Assembly: GCA_948567375.1 (NCBI GenBank)
Contig: OX419758.1
Span: 23,317,001-23,381,000 of the forward strand
DNA from: Lunularia cruciata
Lineage: Eukaryota > Streptophyta > Marchantiopsida > Lunulariales > Lunulariaceae
Length of the DNA: 64,000 bases
Direction: 5' to 3'
Each line of letters starts with the position of its first letter. The stretch's first letter is position 1. Under the pieces are notes generated by a model, which was not told the DNA's origin, made no database searches, and saw nothing but the letters and a program-made list of their open reading frames with translations. Positions 20,173-30,738 of the stretch are shown here, one piece after another. A program made the translations under genes and the position numbers.

Positions 20173-21102
20173 TCAAAAACCAACTGGGCGTGGTGCACTC
20201 TGCTGCACTCTAGAAGAAGTCACAACCGTGGATGAGGTCTCTCTACCAAATCCAGATGTCACCACTCTCTCCTCCACCATGTTGAGCTCAATACGCTCAG
20301 CCAAACCAAAGACTACTGCCAAAGTGGGCGAAGTAGCCTGCAACAACGTAGCATCACGAACTCTACGTCGCAACTCCCTGTCCAGTATCCCATACCAAAA
20401 CTGGACTGCCTGGGCCTCAGTAACTCCCTGAGTGAAACTGATCAGCCGCCTCATGCGAGTGTATGCCTCGCGTAGGCTCTCTCCAGCCTTCCGCTGGAAT
20501 TCCTGCAAGCTCCTCAGCTTGTCAGTCCGCACTCCCTGGTAGTTCTGCCTCAAACATAGGAAGAACTCAACCATGGGGTTAAACCCCGGTACCACACCAC
20601 CTCCTGCAGCGGTACCTCCACTCGTAGTAGCACTATCTCCAGCTAGTGCACCTCCACTAGCTCCACCAACACTACTCGAGCTAGAACTCGTAGGTACAGC
20701 CGACCTACTCCTGGCCACCGAACCTTAAGTGATGGAGACATAGTGTGGAGACCAATACTGTCTCCATAACTCAATCTCCTCCAAACGAGCTCTCCTGAAC
20801 TCATGGTAGTCGTCCATCGGTGGACCCTCCAAGTGCTGAAACAACCCCTTCCATGCCATGAAAGGTGTGAACAAAGTCGGGTTCCGCATCTACTGCAGAT
20901 CACACCCACTATCGAACTCCTGGATGAAGTCATCCAACTCAATGGTACCCACTGTACCAGAGTAACGCCTAGGGCCTTTGGAGGCCCCATAAATCTCGTC
21001 CATGTCCCACAACAACGGTGCGGACACACCAAGTGCACTCTCAACTGAATCAGCTCCTGTGTCAAACTCCAACTCAGAGTCAATCTCCTCCCTCACTGGG
21101 AC
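20173..21102 (-). pseudogene. Element 1 gag (matrix/capsid region) with in-frame stops
   Basis: Same frame as the rest. It begins in the acidic REEIDSELEFD region, runs through WKGLFQHLEGP and RRARLEEIELWRQYW, and on to the capsid-like YQGVRTDKLRSLQEFQRKAG and ESLREAYTRMRRL. Stops: TAG at 21103-21105 (private), TAG at 20890-20892 (shared with element 2), TAA at 20725-20727 (private), TGA at 20173-20175 (shared). The true gag start is probably upstream of 21105, since element 2 stays open there. It would form the particle around the RNA. Confidence 0.75.
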
Positions 21103-21105
21103 CTA

Positions 21106-22548
21106 AGATACAGGCTGATACCGAGCACCACTCCGAGTAAACCCACTGCGTACTGCAGGGCTAACTCCTCTGGAATCTCCAAAGAACTCCGTCGTGACCA
21201 CGTAACTGCAACAGCAAACCCGAACCACCAACTGCAACCGCAAGTCGCAACTGCAAGTGCCCCACCAAGTGCCAACACCAACTAGACATCACCCACTAAT
21301 GTAACTCTAACCGAGATAACTACACTAGGGGAAGGGCAACCTGTAACCTGCCATCATAACACGCACTCTCACGGTCTGCAGGTCATCACTTCCTGCCTCA
21401 CCGGAGAGAAACAAAGGTAGTCTGACTGGTCATCACTCCAGCCTCACCACCGAGAGCACACCAGAGCACCAACGCTCAAAAGTCAAGGCACCTCACACAA
21501 ACGTGGTGCACAAACAGGAAGCAGAGAATGGAGGGGATCCAATCACAAGAAATCTAAACGAAAACCCTCCATCTCATAACACAACACGGGACTGACTCTG
21601 CCACCATTTGGCATTTGACATAAGAGTAGTTCGTATCTAAGTCCTAAGCTACCAGGATCACCAAGAATGGGATCAAACTGCCTCTCCTAGCCAAAGCTAC
21701 ATGTGTATAGATAACAGTGGCACAGTCACTATGACAACAAGTGAGGGTGGACCAGTTGGCTAGGGCACTAGTCTAGGAACAAGAGATCTAGGGATCAAAC
21801 CCTGTTGCGCACAATCTAGCAAGAAAGGCAGATTTTGCCAACCAATGACCAAGATCTACACTAAACTAGCTAGCCTCACGCCAGCAAGCTAGCTTGCTGG
21901 CCCTTCTGGCCCTTCTAGGCCTTCGTAGCCTCTCATAGCCCTATGCCTCGAAGCCTCTAAACGCCGAAATTCAGCCAAATGAGGCCTTTCTTGTTGCCAC
22001 TTCTTCGAACCTCCTCCAAAATTGGCGAAACTTCTCCAAATCTGCGAAACTCCTCCAAACTAGCGAAACTTCTCCAAATCTGGCCAAACAGCGAAACTCC
22101 TCCAATTCTGGCCCAAAATCTGACGTAAATCTGACGTAAAATCTGACGTAAACCCTAAAGATGGATGTCCGCCAAATCCCCCGCTAACTTTCCACTCGAG
22201 CCAAATTGACAAAACGGGTTTTTCCAAATCACAATTTCATGAGAAGAGCTTTCCAACTCCACCTTCAATTTCACTTTCCGAGCCCAACTCGCAGCAAATT
22301 GGTCATGCCTTCACCTCCTGAGCTCAAAATCACAACACTGCTTGAAAATTGCTCCTTCTTTGCTCAAAATTTGGCCAGCGCTTCCGCACACCGTCCGCCT
22401 AACTACCAAATTTGCATCAACTACACGAGCTTCTGCACACTAGGGAAACACAGAACCTGAATCGAGCTACCACGATCCACCGAGCTTGGAGATACCACCA
22501 ACACTCAACGTTCCTGCACCCGATTTCCCCCTGACTTCACTTCTCTGA
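21106..22548 (-). other. Element 1 leader between terminal repeat B and gag
   Basis: This holds a 5' leader of about 1.2 kb plus the start of gag. Contents: a tRNA-like segment on the plus strand (21741-21815); short tandem units of the type gcgaaactYctccaaa (about 22020-22105); and three copies of atctgacgtaa (22118-22150). Next to the repeat, the coding strand reads ATTACA-TCAGAGAAGTGAAG. Part of this resembles the TATCAGAG initiator-Met primer site, but the match is weak. Confidence 0.6.
21741..21815 (+). repeat. tRNA-derived (SINE-like) segment inside the element 1 leader
   Basis: The plus strand, opposite to the element's coding strand, reads gaccagtTGGCTAGGGCac ... GGATCAAACCC. The first block resembles a Pol III box A. 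The second (21792-21802) fits the box B consensus GGWTCRANNCC exactly. A decayed form is present at the same site in element 2 (47905-47990), so it belongs to the family rather than to one copy. Confidence 0.5.
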
Positions 22549-22999
22549 TGTAATCAGATTGCTTAACACTTTCAACTCAACTCAACTCAGATCAGTACTT
22601 GATCTGTCACTCTATAAACTGCCAACAACTGGGCACTGATTACAGTCAAGCCACACCCACTCAAGCATAGAGAATCCAGGTGACGCTCGCCGGCCTCTGT
22701 CCACCATAGCCAGGAACTCGAAGGCTCAACATCAGAGAAGTGAGCTCTCTGGAGCTCACTTCAAAACTATACTCCCTGGACTCGAGCTAGCCCTGAAACC
22801 CTAACGGTCCCGCTGACGGCACACTCGACGGTGCAAACGGTGCAAAGTGACGGTGGGCCCCACCGTGAAGTCAGTACCCCGAACACGAAATCTAACTGTC
22901 GGAAAGTAGTCCCTGAGAAATAGCTAGAATAACTCTAACTACCATCACTGGAACTCCAGTGTCCGAGCATCTAGATGCGGAACTACAAATGGCGTGACA
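22549..22999 (-). repeat. Element 1 terminal repeat B, 5' copy
   Basis: A 451-bp terminal repeat reading TGTCACGCC...CTGATTACA in coding orientation. Unlike the 3' end it has no A segment next to it. It is followed outside directly by the target duplication AACA. Confidence 0.9.
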
Positions 23000-25900
23000 A
23001 ACATCATCTAGTGTGATTACTTTCTTCTGGATTGTATTAGCATCTGCTCTCTATATAATAAAGGACACACATTGTATAAAGTAAAATCCAAAGTAGAAAA
23101 AGAAAGAACTGTACCCTTAATGTCTAGTAGGATATACTTCCATGCAATCCTTGACAAATGTGTCATATACCATCTCCATTGCCCTAGAAAACTCCAAGGC
23201 TGAAGGAATAAAGAGGTAAACTTGTTGCATATCCTTATACTTGGAGACCTTACCTATTGCCACTTTGCTTGCCGCTCTTCTAATAGGATGAGTAATCACT
23301 CCCTCCAAAATTGCATCACGTGTAATAACCACAAGATTTGCTATTATCACTTTATCATCTTTGATCAAGTATAAGTTTGTGTAATATCATTATCTAGAGA
23401 TGGAAATTGGCTTGACATTATATGGAAGGATGTTATCTATGATAGTCTAAGTAGATCAGAAAGATGTGTCGCCAAAAGAATACTTCCACTAATAGGGCAA
23501 AGGCCAAAAACACCCTAAAAACTTCAAAGCCAATTTTAGAGGCCTAAATGGATGAATTAGGCCTCAAAAAATGACACATATGCCTCCACCCCCCACACAC
23601 CCCTCCCCACACATCCCTCCCCCAAACCCAATGATATTTCCTTTCATTCCTTTTATCTCTTGAGATCTTTCCAACTACACATCACCCATGTTGTTTTGAG
23701 CTTGCTCTAGGAAGATTCCCCAAATATTCTCTTTGGTCAAACTTGTTTGACCAAATAGAGGGACAAGGATCAAATTGTCACCAATCCATGCAACTAACTA
23801 AAGGTGGAGCTTGCTGACATGTCACAAATCCATGTATCTGATCCAAGGGTGAGCTCTCTTTGAGTGGATTCTCTTTGCTTTATAAGAAAGATAAGGTGCT
23901 CCTTTGGGGCATTGGAGTATTGAAAGATGACTTGTGTTTCTCTTGTGTTTGTTCTCATGTATTTCTCTTGTGTTTGTTCTCATGTATTTCTCTTGGGAGG
24001 TTCTCCTATCCTTGGAATATTACGTCTGCTTTGAATTGTATCATCTACAAAGCATATTGATGCTTCCTCCAAACAAACTATCCACTCTCTCGTATCAGGG
24101 AAAACACTATATCATTGATGACATCATGGAAAACTGTCCTTTGTCCTCCAAAAGTGCATCATATCATATGGACTACTATTACATCTAGTGTAAAACCACA
24201 CTCACAAATGAGGTATGAAAATGCATATGGGCTGACCAACCCTAGTCAAAACCTCATTAATATAAAGACAATAGATGTTGGGAGTCAAAATGACTAATGC
24301 ATGATCAAGCTAAGATGTAAGAGCTTGCATTTTTTTTGGAGCAAGAGCAAAAATGTGCTTTAGTACCATGAGGAATGGATAAGTCAACTAAAAAAGAATG
24401 TAGTATATGCTAAAATTATTAATCCATCAAGGAAGATTGTAAACTTTTGGTCCAATCAAAAAGTAAGGAAGCAAAGGATGGAAAGCCATCTTGAACCTAT
24501 GGGATAGGCCGCCTCTCATCTATTGCAATAACACCAGGAGAGAAAAGAATCCCTCACCTTGGATTGGTCTATCAATACTCACAAGGCAAAGAGAGCTTAA
24601 CTTCCAAAAATGCAACAAGTGAAATCTCCTTTGTAGATAGTAGACCTACATCTTTGCATAAGATTGGTAGATATGTCTATCTATGTGCAAAATCCACTAT
24701 CACATACTCAAATGTCCTTGATCTAATGATAATCACCAAAGACACCCATAATCCTCTTATCAAAAGCTCTCAAATGTGATAAGAAGGTAAACAAAGGTAG
24801 AACTATGCAAAGTAGATAAGTTGTTCAACTGTCAATACTAGAGGAAATTATACCAAATACCACCTATAGATCTCCTAGTAGAGGAAAATCATCCACATGA
24901 AGAATGTCTTTTGCAAGGGCTACATCAAACAAAATCCTTAGATCTTATTGGCACTCCAAGAATACATAGGTCATTTTTAGATGTGATATGCCTCTCTAAA
25001 GGAGGGATAGTTGAAGAAGACCATCATTTAAACTTTGACACCTTGATTCTCAAGCCTACAAGATGATGCTTGGTAGTCAAGTAGTGAAAGGCCTTCTTAA
25101 TCTAAAGACAAGGTACATGATGTGTGTATCATTTGCCAAGGAGAGAAATACACAACTTGGCATGGCCAAAATAATAGATAAAAGGGCTCTAAGATGAGCC
25201 ATGGTAAATAAAAATCCTCCTAAAGGATCTCCTTGTCATGTACCAACAACCTACTCCAAGACAATAACTCCATCTTGTGAGGAACCATGTTGGTAATCAC
25301 AAGAAACCATGTTGGTAACAATGGGAAGAAGGAGAGCCATAAATGGATAACACAAAAGGAATGAGACTCACAAAGGATCCACATGCCTCCCTAAGCTCTC
25401 TAAAGACAAATGCATGTGAGATTCTATTAAGATTGTTTTGAACATCCACTTGTAGAACAACCCACTCCAAGTGAATATTTAAGAGTGCTCTAATGCCTAA
25501 AGACATAACATTGTAACCTCTGGGTGTAGCAACTCTAAATTGATGTTGATTGAGATGTTGTCAAAAGTGAGAAAAATATTGAAGGACAATGGTATAGCTA
25601 ACAAGATGCAAAAAGAGCTCCCCAATAGCAATTGGTCTAATGTCTCTTATGTCCTTCTCCATTGCAAGAAGTTGATTAGCATTCAACACTTGCCTAACTA
25701 ACATAGGAATCTCTCCCCTTGCTACTGCTATAGCCACCTTAAATAACTTGGCAAACACCTTAAATAACACTAGAGGGATAATTTATTTGGAAGAAATCTC
25801 CAAAATGCTTATATACCATCCTTGAAAAGTCTCTTGAGGAAAGACATAGGGTAATGCACAATGCTTGTACAAATTATAAAGGCTGGTCAAGTTGATACTC

Positions 25901-26620
25901 TAAGACCTCTAAGGTACTTCCTCTCATGCTAGGAGTAATAGATGTAAGGAAGAGATAGTCTTGTTTAGGGGGACTAGCCATAAACAAAGGATGTAGTGCT
26001 TGCGCTGCTCTACTATACTCTTTACCCTTACCCAATATCTTACACCATCAAAATCAAGTGGAATCTGTAGTATCTTGTGGCTGAAATTGTCTCTTGTAAA
26101 GAGTAGCCTAAATAAAATCTTCTTATAAGGTAGTCCTATCCCTTTGCTAGGAATCTGCAAAATCTAGAAGCCACTCCTTTTTGCCTCACATGCAATCATG
26201 TAATATAACAAAGATACTATTGTGAGAGTAAGAGAAATAAGAACCAATGTAACTCATCCAAAGGAGGACATGCCAATCAACAAGTGTGGTCAGCAAAAAA
26301 CTTGTTTGGCTTGATCATGGAATGTAAGAATAAGCCTATCAAATAAGTGTGTAGACATCAAAACTAGTCTCAAATAGAACCAAAATACAACCAGCTTACA
26401 ATGCTAACCACTTCCAATACTTGATTTGCATCCCAAAATGATCAACAAAGGGATAGACAAAGCATGCATAATCTTGAGTGTCAACAATGTCAATTTGATT
26501 GCTTGCCTCACATGAGCATCCCAAATGGTCCAATCATAGTCTTTAATCATCTTTCCCACATGGGACTTTACCTCTTTCATGGTAAAGAGTTGGTGACACA
26601 TAGTGCATGGTGTATCTTAA
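23000..26620 (-). mobile_element. Non-LTR element copy c, main part (decayed RT and C-terminal domain)
   Basis: Decayed LINE-type element. Reverse-transcriptase pieces occur on the minus strand in shifting frames: LLAMEKDIRDIRPIAIGELF (about 25620-25690), RGYNVMSLGIRALLNIHLEW and VVLQVDVQNNLNRI (25430-25530), and QGDPLGGFLF (about 25230) with LANDTHIMYL after it, matching the QGDPLG and (A)DD regions. The C-terminal nuclease-like domain lies at 24047-24196 and 23000-23375, aligned to copy e, with 670 unrelated bases in between. Its 3' end continues left of element 1 at 13077. The 5' limit near 26620 is approximate. Confidence 0.8.
23376..24046. other. Unrelated insertion inside non-LTR copy c
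   Basis: DNA between the two alignable parts of the C-terminal domain. It includes a C-rich run (ccccccacacacccctcccc, 23587-23620) and a tandem repeat at 23938-23994 (tttctcttgtgtttgttctcatgta twice plus a partial third). No coding capacity or terminal repeats were recognised. Confidence 0.5.
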
Positions 26621-29600
26621 GCTGTTCTAAATAGCACTACATGGGGAAGTGAAGCAATAGCTAGCACAAGAATAATGATAGTAATATGTGGTGCTCCTCT
26701 CCAAATCTCCTCATACCTATAAACCCATCACCTGCTCACAACCCACCTCATATAAGTTAATGCTAACTCTAAAATCCATACAAACTATAAACTATCATAA
26801 CTTTCAATTTATATCTCCATGATTTTTAAACTACATTCCAATCAAAGTAGATGAAGAGATTAAAACTGAAAATTCTTGACCCATCACTCTAATTGTGAAT
26901 TAATCACTCTACCCTAAAAAAACCTTAATGTCTTTGTATATTTCTATTAAATTCTCCGCAACCTTCAATTTAGGTACAAATGTAAAAAAAATTGGAAACA
27001 AAATAAATTTGACTATTCACTCTTGTACTATATGCTAGTGCTTCCTTCGATAATATCTTGTCTTTAGTAAGAGATTTTTTGCTTCTTGTGCCAATATGGT
27101 GGTGAATTATCATATAGTTTTATTTTTGTCAATGACTACAATGCAATGGTTATGGAGGTGAGTGGAGAGCATATCATGAGGTATTTTCAATTTTATTAGT
27201 TAATTTGGGATTCAATGGGTACAAAATTGCTTCTTTGCAAAGTTATTCATTAAACTCTTATCCAAACTAATCAATCTAAAGGAAGGTTACTCAACATTTT
27301 ATGACCTAAGAACATTAAGATATCTTCCTAGTCTACTTGATCCATGTAAAGGTAATGCATACTTTCTGAAATTTGTTTATGAAACTTGGTAGGTACTTCA
27401 TAGAGCATCTTCCAAGAAAATCTAGCAACTTGCATGTCCAAATTCAACTTAGTTACTATGGTACCAAATTTCTAGTAACATGTATGGCAATGTTCTACTA
27501 AAATACTATGGAAAAGTGTTTGTATGACTTCAGATTCCCCATATGCTAGTTAATGACTTCTTCAATAAGTTTATTACTAGAAGAGTATAACTTTATCACA
27601 AACTAAAGAAGTTAGATCATGCTGATATCTATCAATATATTATGTTTGATAATTTTGGACAAGAAGTTAATAAAATTTAGCCATTTCTAACTAAAAAAAA
27701 AATTAAGGTAGATAAGAAGGTAGAAGAATTAGGAGAGTAAACAAGCCATTAAGAACTGTGACCAAGAAGCAAGACTTATGATCAAATATGAGTATGTTTG
27801 GAGATTATAATAACATAATGTAAAATAAACATCAACCAATTGAAAGGCATCCAATATATCAAGTAGATTTTTCTTCATAATATTATATAAATATAATAAT
27901 TATTAAGCTTTGAGTAAGATAAGAAGAGACATGATGATTCAAGTTCATATGCTCTAATATGAGGTACGATTGCCAATGGTTGAAACATACTAGCGCATTT
28001 TCAATCAAAAAAGATGTACAAAATTCTCCAACTATAGTTGATAAATATGGATGAGAAATCTTAATCTTAATGATCTAAGCTAAGGGAGATCACATGCTTC
28101 TTACAATCAAGCGAGAAGAGAGTAGATCATATCAAACATATGATTGATTCTTATGTGTAAAAATCCATTCTTCATAGAAATGAAGTATACTAATTATCTT
28201 TAATTGCAAGTTGGGCTAAAATAAGCGTGAATAAGTGATCTCCATATCATCTCTGCAGGTACTTTGACTTCTATTTATATAATTAAGGATGAAGTATTCT
28301 AATATCATGTAAAAATTTTAATTTTCTCACTATATGCATATCCCAAAAACTACAATTTTCTGATATACATGATTATCTAGAAACGTAAAGAATATAAAAT
28401 AGTAGAATAATCTCCTTTCAACTTAGAGAATGCTTCCTTTGTCGATTGAAGGGGTTTATTGATAATATTCTATTTATATATTTCATCAAATTAAGAACTT
28501 TTTTTATAGAGCCTCACCATAAAAATGTTTAAGAATATTTATATTTAGACTTCAAGCACTACTTTTTTACAATAATGAACTTTCTATTGTAAGCTCCCCG
28601 CAATGGAGATGCTTAAATTTTTAGATAACACACAAATTACATCTATCCTATGATGACTTAATGAATATTGCCATTCAGAACGTATCGTAGAAATTCAATG
28701 TGGGTAGTAAAACCTTCTTGATAGAGAAATAATTATAAGTTCCTATGATGATAGTATGAAATTTTGCAATAAAAATCCATAATAGATATTATACATATTA
28801 ACTAAGGTTTCATAGACAAAGAGCACAAACATTTCTACTCACATAAACAAGTACGCTAAGAGATTGAGGTCTTAAGTAACAATGTTAAAATCTTCGGGTT
28901 TAAAAACGGGACCCACATACTAACAAATGTCCGTGGTTACCACCAACTAGATGAAAGAAAATATCAATCTTGATCATTATCACAACAAGATTCAACCATG
29001 ATAAAAGCCTAAGAGAACCAAGAACACACACAAAAATATATACACGAAGTAAAGCGAAAAGGAGTACAAAGCACCAAGGAGTGGCAGATAGGAACCGGGC
29101 GAGTAACCGAACCCAAACCTAGACCCCCCAACCCATGCAAGGGAGCGGCAAGTCAAGTCCAAAGTACAAGTCAAGTCCTCTTGCCTTGACTTATAAAGCA
29201 AGAAAAAGGAGTATGTTGTTTGAACACTTTACAATGTTCATAAGTGTATTCTTTGATCGAGGAAGGCTTTGATGTCCTACAAGGCATACCTTTTAGCCTT
29301 GTCCGCTTCCAGATACATTCATGTTGTGAGGTTAAACTGGTTTAATCTGTAGGTTCTCTCATCATCGCTCTTACCTCGAAGAAAATCAAATGTTCAACTG
29401 CAGAGAAGATTGACACCAAGGAAGAATTTTGTTCCAGTCACATGCTTCTCGGTTTACTTAGCAAGTTCCAAAGCAACATAGATACACGTAATCATCTTAC
29501 TGGCATGCTTTCAGCTATCTGTACAAGAGCTGGATCCAATTACAGAAAATATCAGCAACAACGAAGAGGGATATGATCATATTGGTTTTGTTGGTATCTG

Positions 29601-30000
29601 GGTTTATTTCCCTTAGCTTCCCTAGACCTGCTCACCCCTGGATCCACGGTCCATACAGAACTAATCATTGGCTGTATGGATTTAAAGCATAGATGCTTTC
29701 AGCAGTGAGCCTAAATGTGTGTAGCTAGCTCGGAGCTGGATGGTCTGAGAGTGGAAGGGCGAGGACATTATAGAAGGGTTGTTTGATCGAGGCTATGCAC
29801 ATAGCCTGCAAATTCACCTGCTTTTAAGTTCTACCTTACGTTAAACGGTGGTGTTCATCATTTCTCCCTGCTGGAGAATTCCCAGTGTATAGGGAATCCG
29901 TCCTCAGTCGCCCAGTTATTCTTCGCAATCATTCCACTGGGCAGATTTGAATTTAGAGTCAGAGGATCGTTTTGTTTCTGGGGAGACTCAATGATAGCAT
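26621..30000. other. AT-rich DNA without recognised features
   Basis: Stops are dense in all frames, with no domain, RNA or clear repeat. Composition becomes less AT-rich from about 29200 as the next gene area begins. A 69-residue minus frame at 28992-29201 shows no similarity I recognise. Confidence 0.5.
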
Positions 30001-30417
30001 CTAGCTTACAAGATATTGCCCGTTTGTGCAACCGTACTGCGTTAGCACACAAGATCGGAATGACAGAACGTAGTGTCGGTATGTGCGCATGAGTTTAAAG
30101 TCCGGGTGAGTAATGGCAGTGGTTGATTTTAGAGTCATGCTTCCTGCACGAGTTGAATCGACGCTGGTGCAACTGAAGAGTAACCAAGGATGCTCAGCAA
30201 CATGCGAGATGGTGGCATTGCTCGTGGATGGCCTCCGATATCCTGCATCTAATGGTCTCCCCTTCCGTCGGTTGTTCGGAGTAGGAGATCGTGAGTGAAC
30301 GAGGTCTGCCTCAAACAATGCTACCCCGTACAGTACTTGAATTTGATGGTAACATGGGAGTTGCACAAAAGCATAAACACAATAAGGCCCAACCGGCACT
30401 GTTCCCCGTCGATTCAT
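30001..30417 (-). CDS. Uncertain 138-residue open frame
   Basis: An uninterrupted minus frame starting MNRRGTVPVGPYC, in a stretch with gene-like base composition just downstream of the pseudokinase gene. No domain, signal or family is recognised. It could be a small gene, a 3' exon or a chance open frame. Confidence 0.25.
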   Translation of the reverse strand: MNRRGTVPVGPYCVYAFVQLPCYHQIQVLYGVALFEADLVHSRSPTPNNRRKGRPLDAGYRRPSTSNATISHVAEHPWLLFSCTSVDSTRAGSMTLKSTTAITHPDFKLMRTYRHYVLSFRSCVLTQYGCTNGQYLVS

Positions 30418-30738
30418 GACACCACGTGACCTGATTCAAGGTTTCTTGAATCGATACGCGGATGGAGCATGCACGATTACTAGCATTTCATTCAACGTGG
30501 AACGTGACGACACGATTTTTATATTGTTTTTCGGAGGAGAGAAAAGAATTAACTTCTCATTTAAGAACGAACTTTACCGTGAAGGAAAATCCGCGGCTAC
30601 TTGGTATTGAGAGACTTTACGAGACCCATCATGTATGGATGACTCTTAGATGATTTTGCCTAAAACTGCTTTGTTTGGATCCCAAATCTAATGCTATGCT
30701 CTTCATTGAGTAGAAAGAATTGGAGTATTTGTGATTTG

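Larger units (their letters stand above)
13078..22999 (-). mobile_element. Element 1: Ty3/gypsy retrotransposon with DNA methyltransferase and PHD finger
   Basis: A 9.9-kb element on the minus strand. One reading frame (all pieces in register) runs from about 21100 to 13909: gag, two zinc knuckles, protease, C5-methyltransferase, reverse transcriptase, RNase H, integrase, PHD finger. Outer ends read TGTC...GACA and are flanked by AACA at 13074-13077 and 23000-23003 (or AAACA if the last A belongs to the duplication). The terminal repeats are split: in coding orientation B (22549-22999), internal, A (13635-13740), B (13184-13632), A (13078-13183). A purine tract (AGGGGGGCGA) precedes the inner A. 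The two B copies differ at about six of 450 positions, all transitions, so the insertion is young. It carries eight in-frame stops, four of them shared with element 2, so this copy is not autonomous as it stands. Confidence 0.93.

Noticed and set aside
20173-20175. Sequencing error as the cause of the TGA between gag and zinc knuckles
   Set aside because: The same TGA is present at the matching position in element 2 (46306-46308).
13184-22999. tRNA-initiator-Met primer site for element 1
   Set aside because: Only ATCAGAG next to terminal repeat B resembles it and the match does not extend. The chromovirus at 58042 has a much better site.
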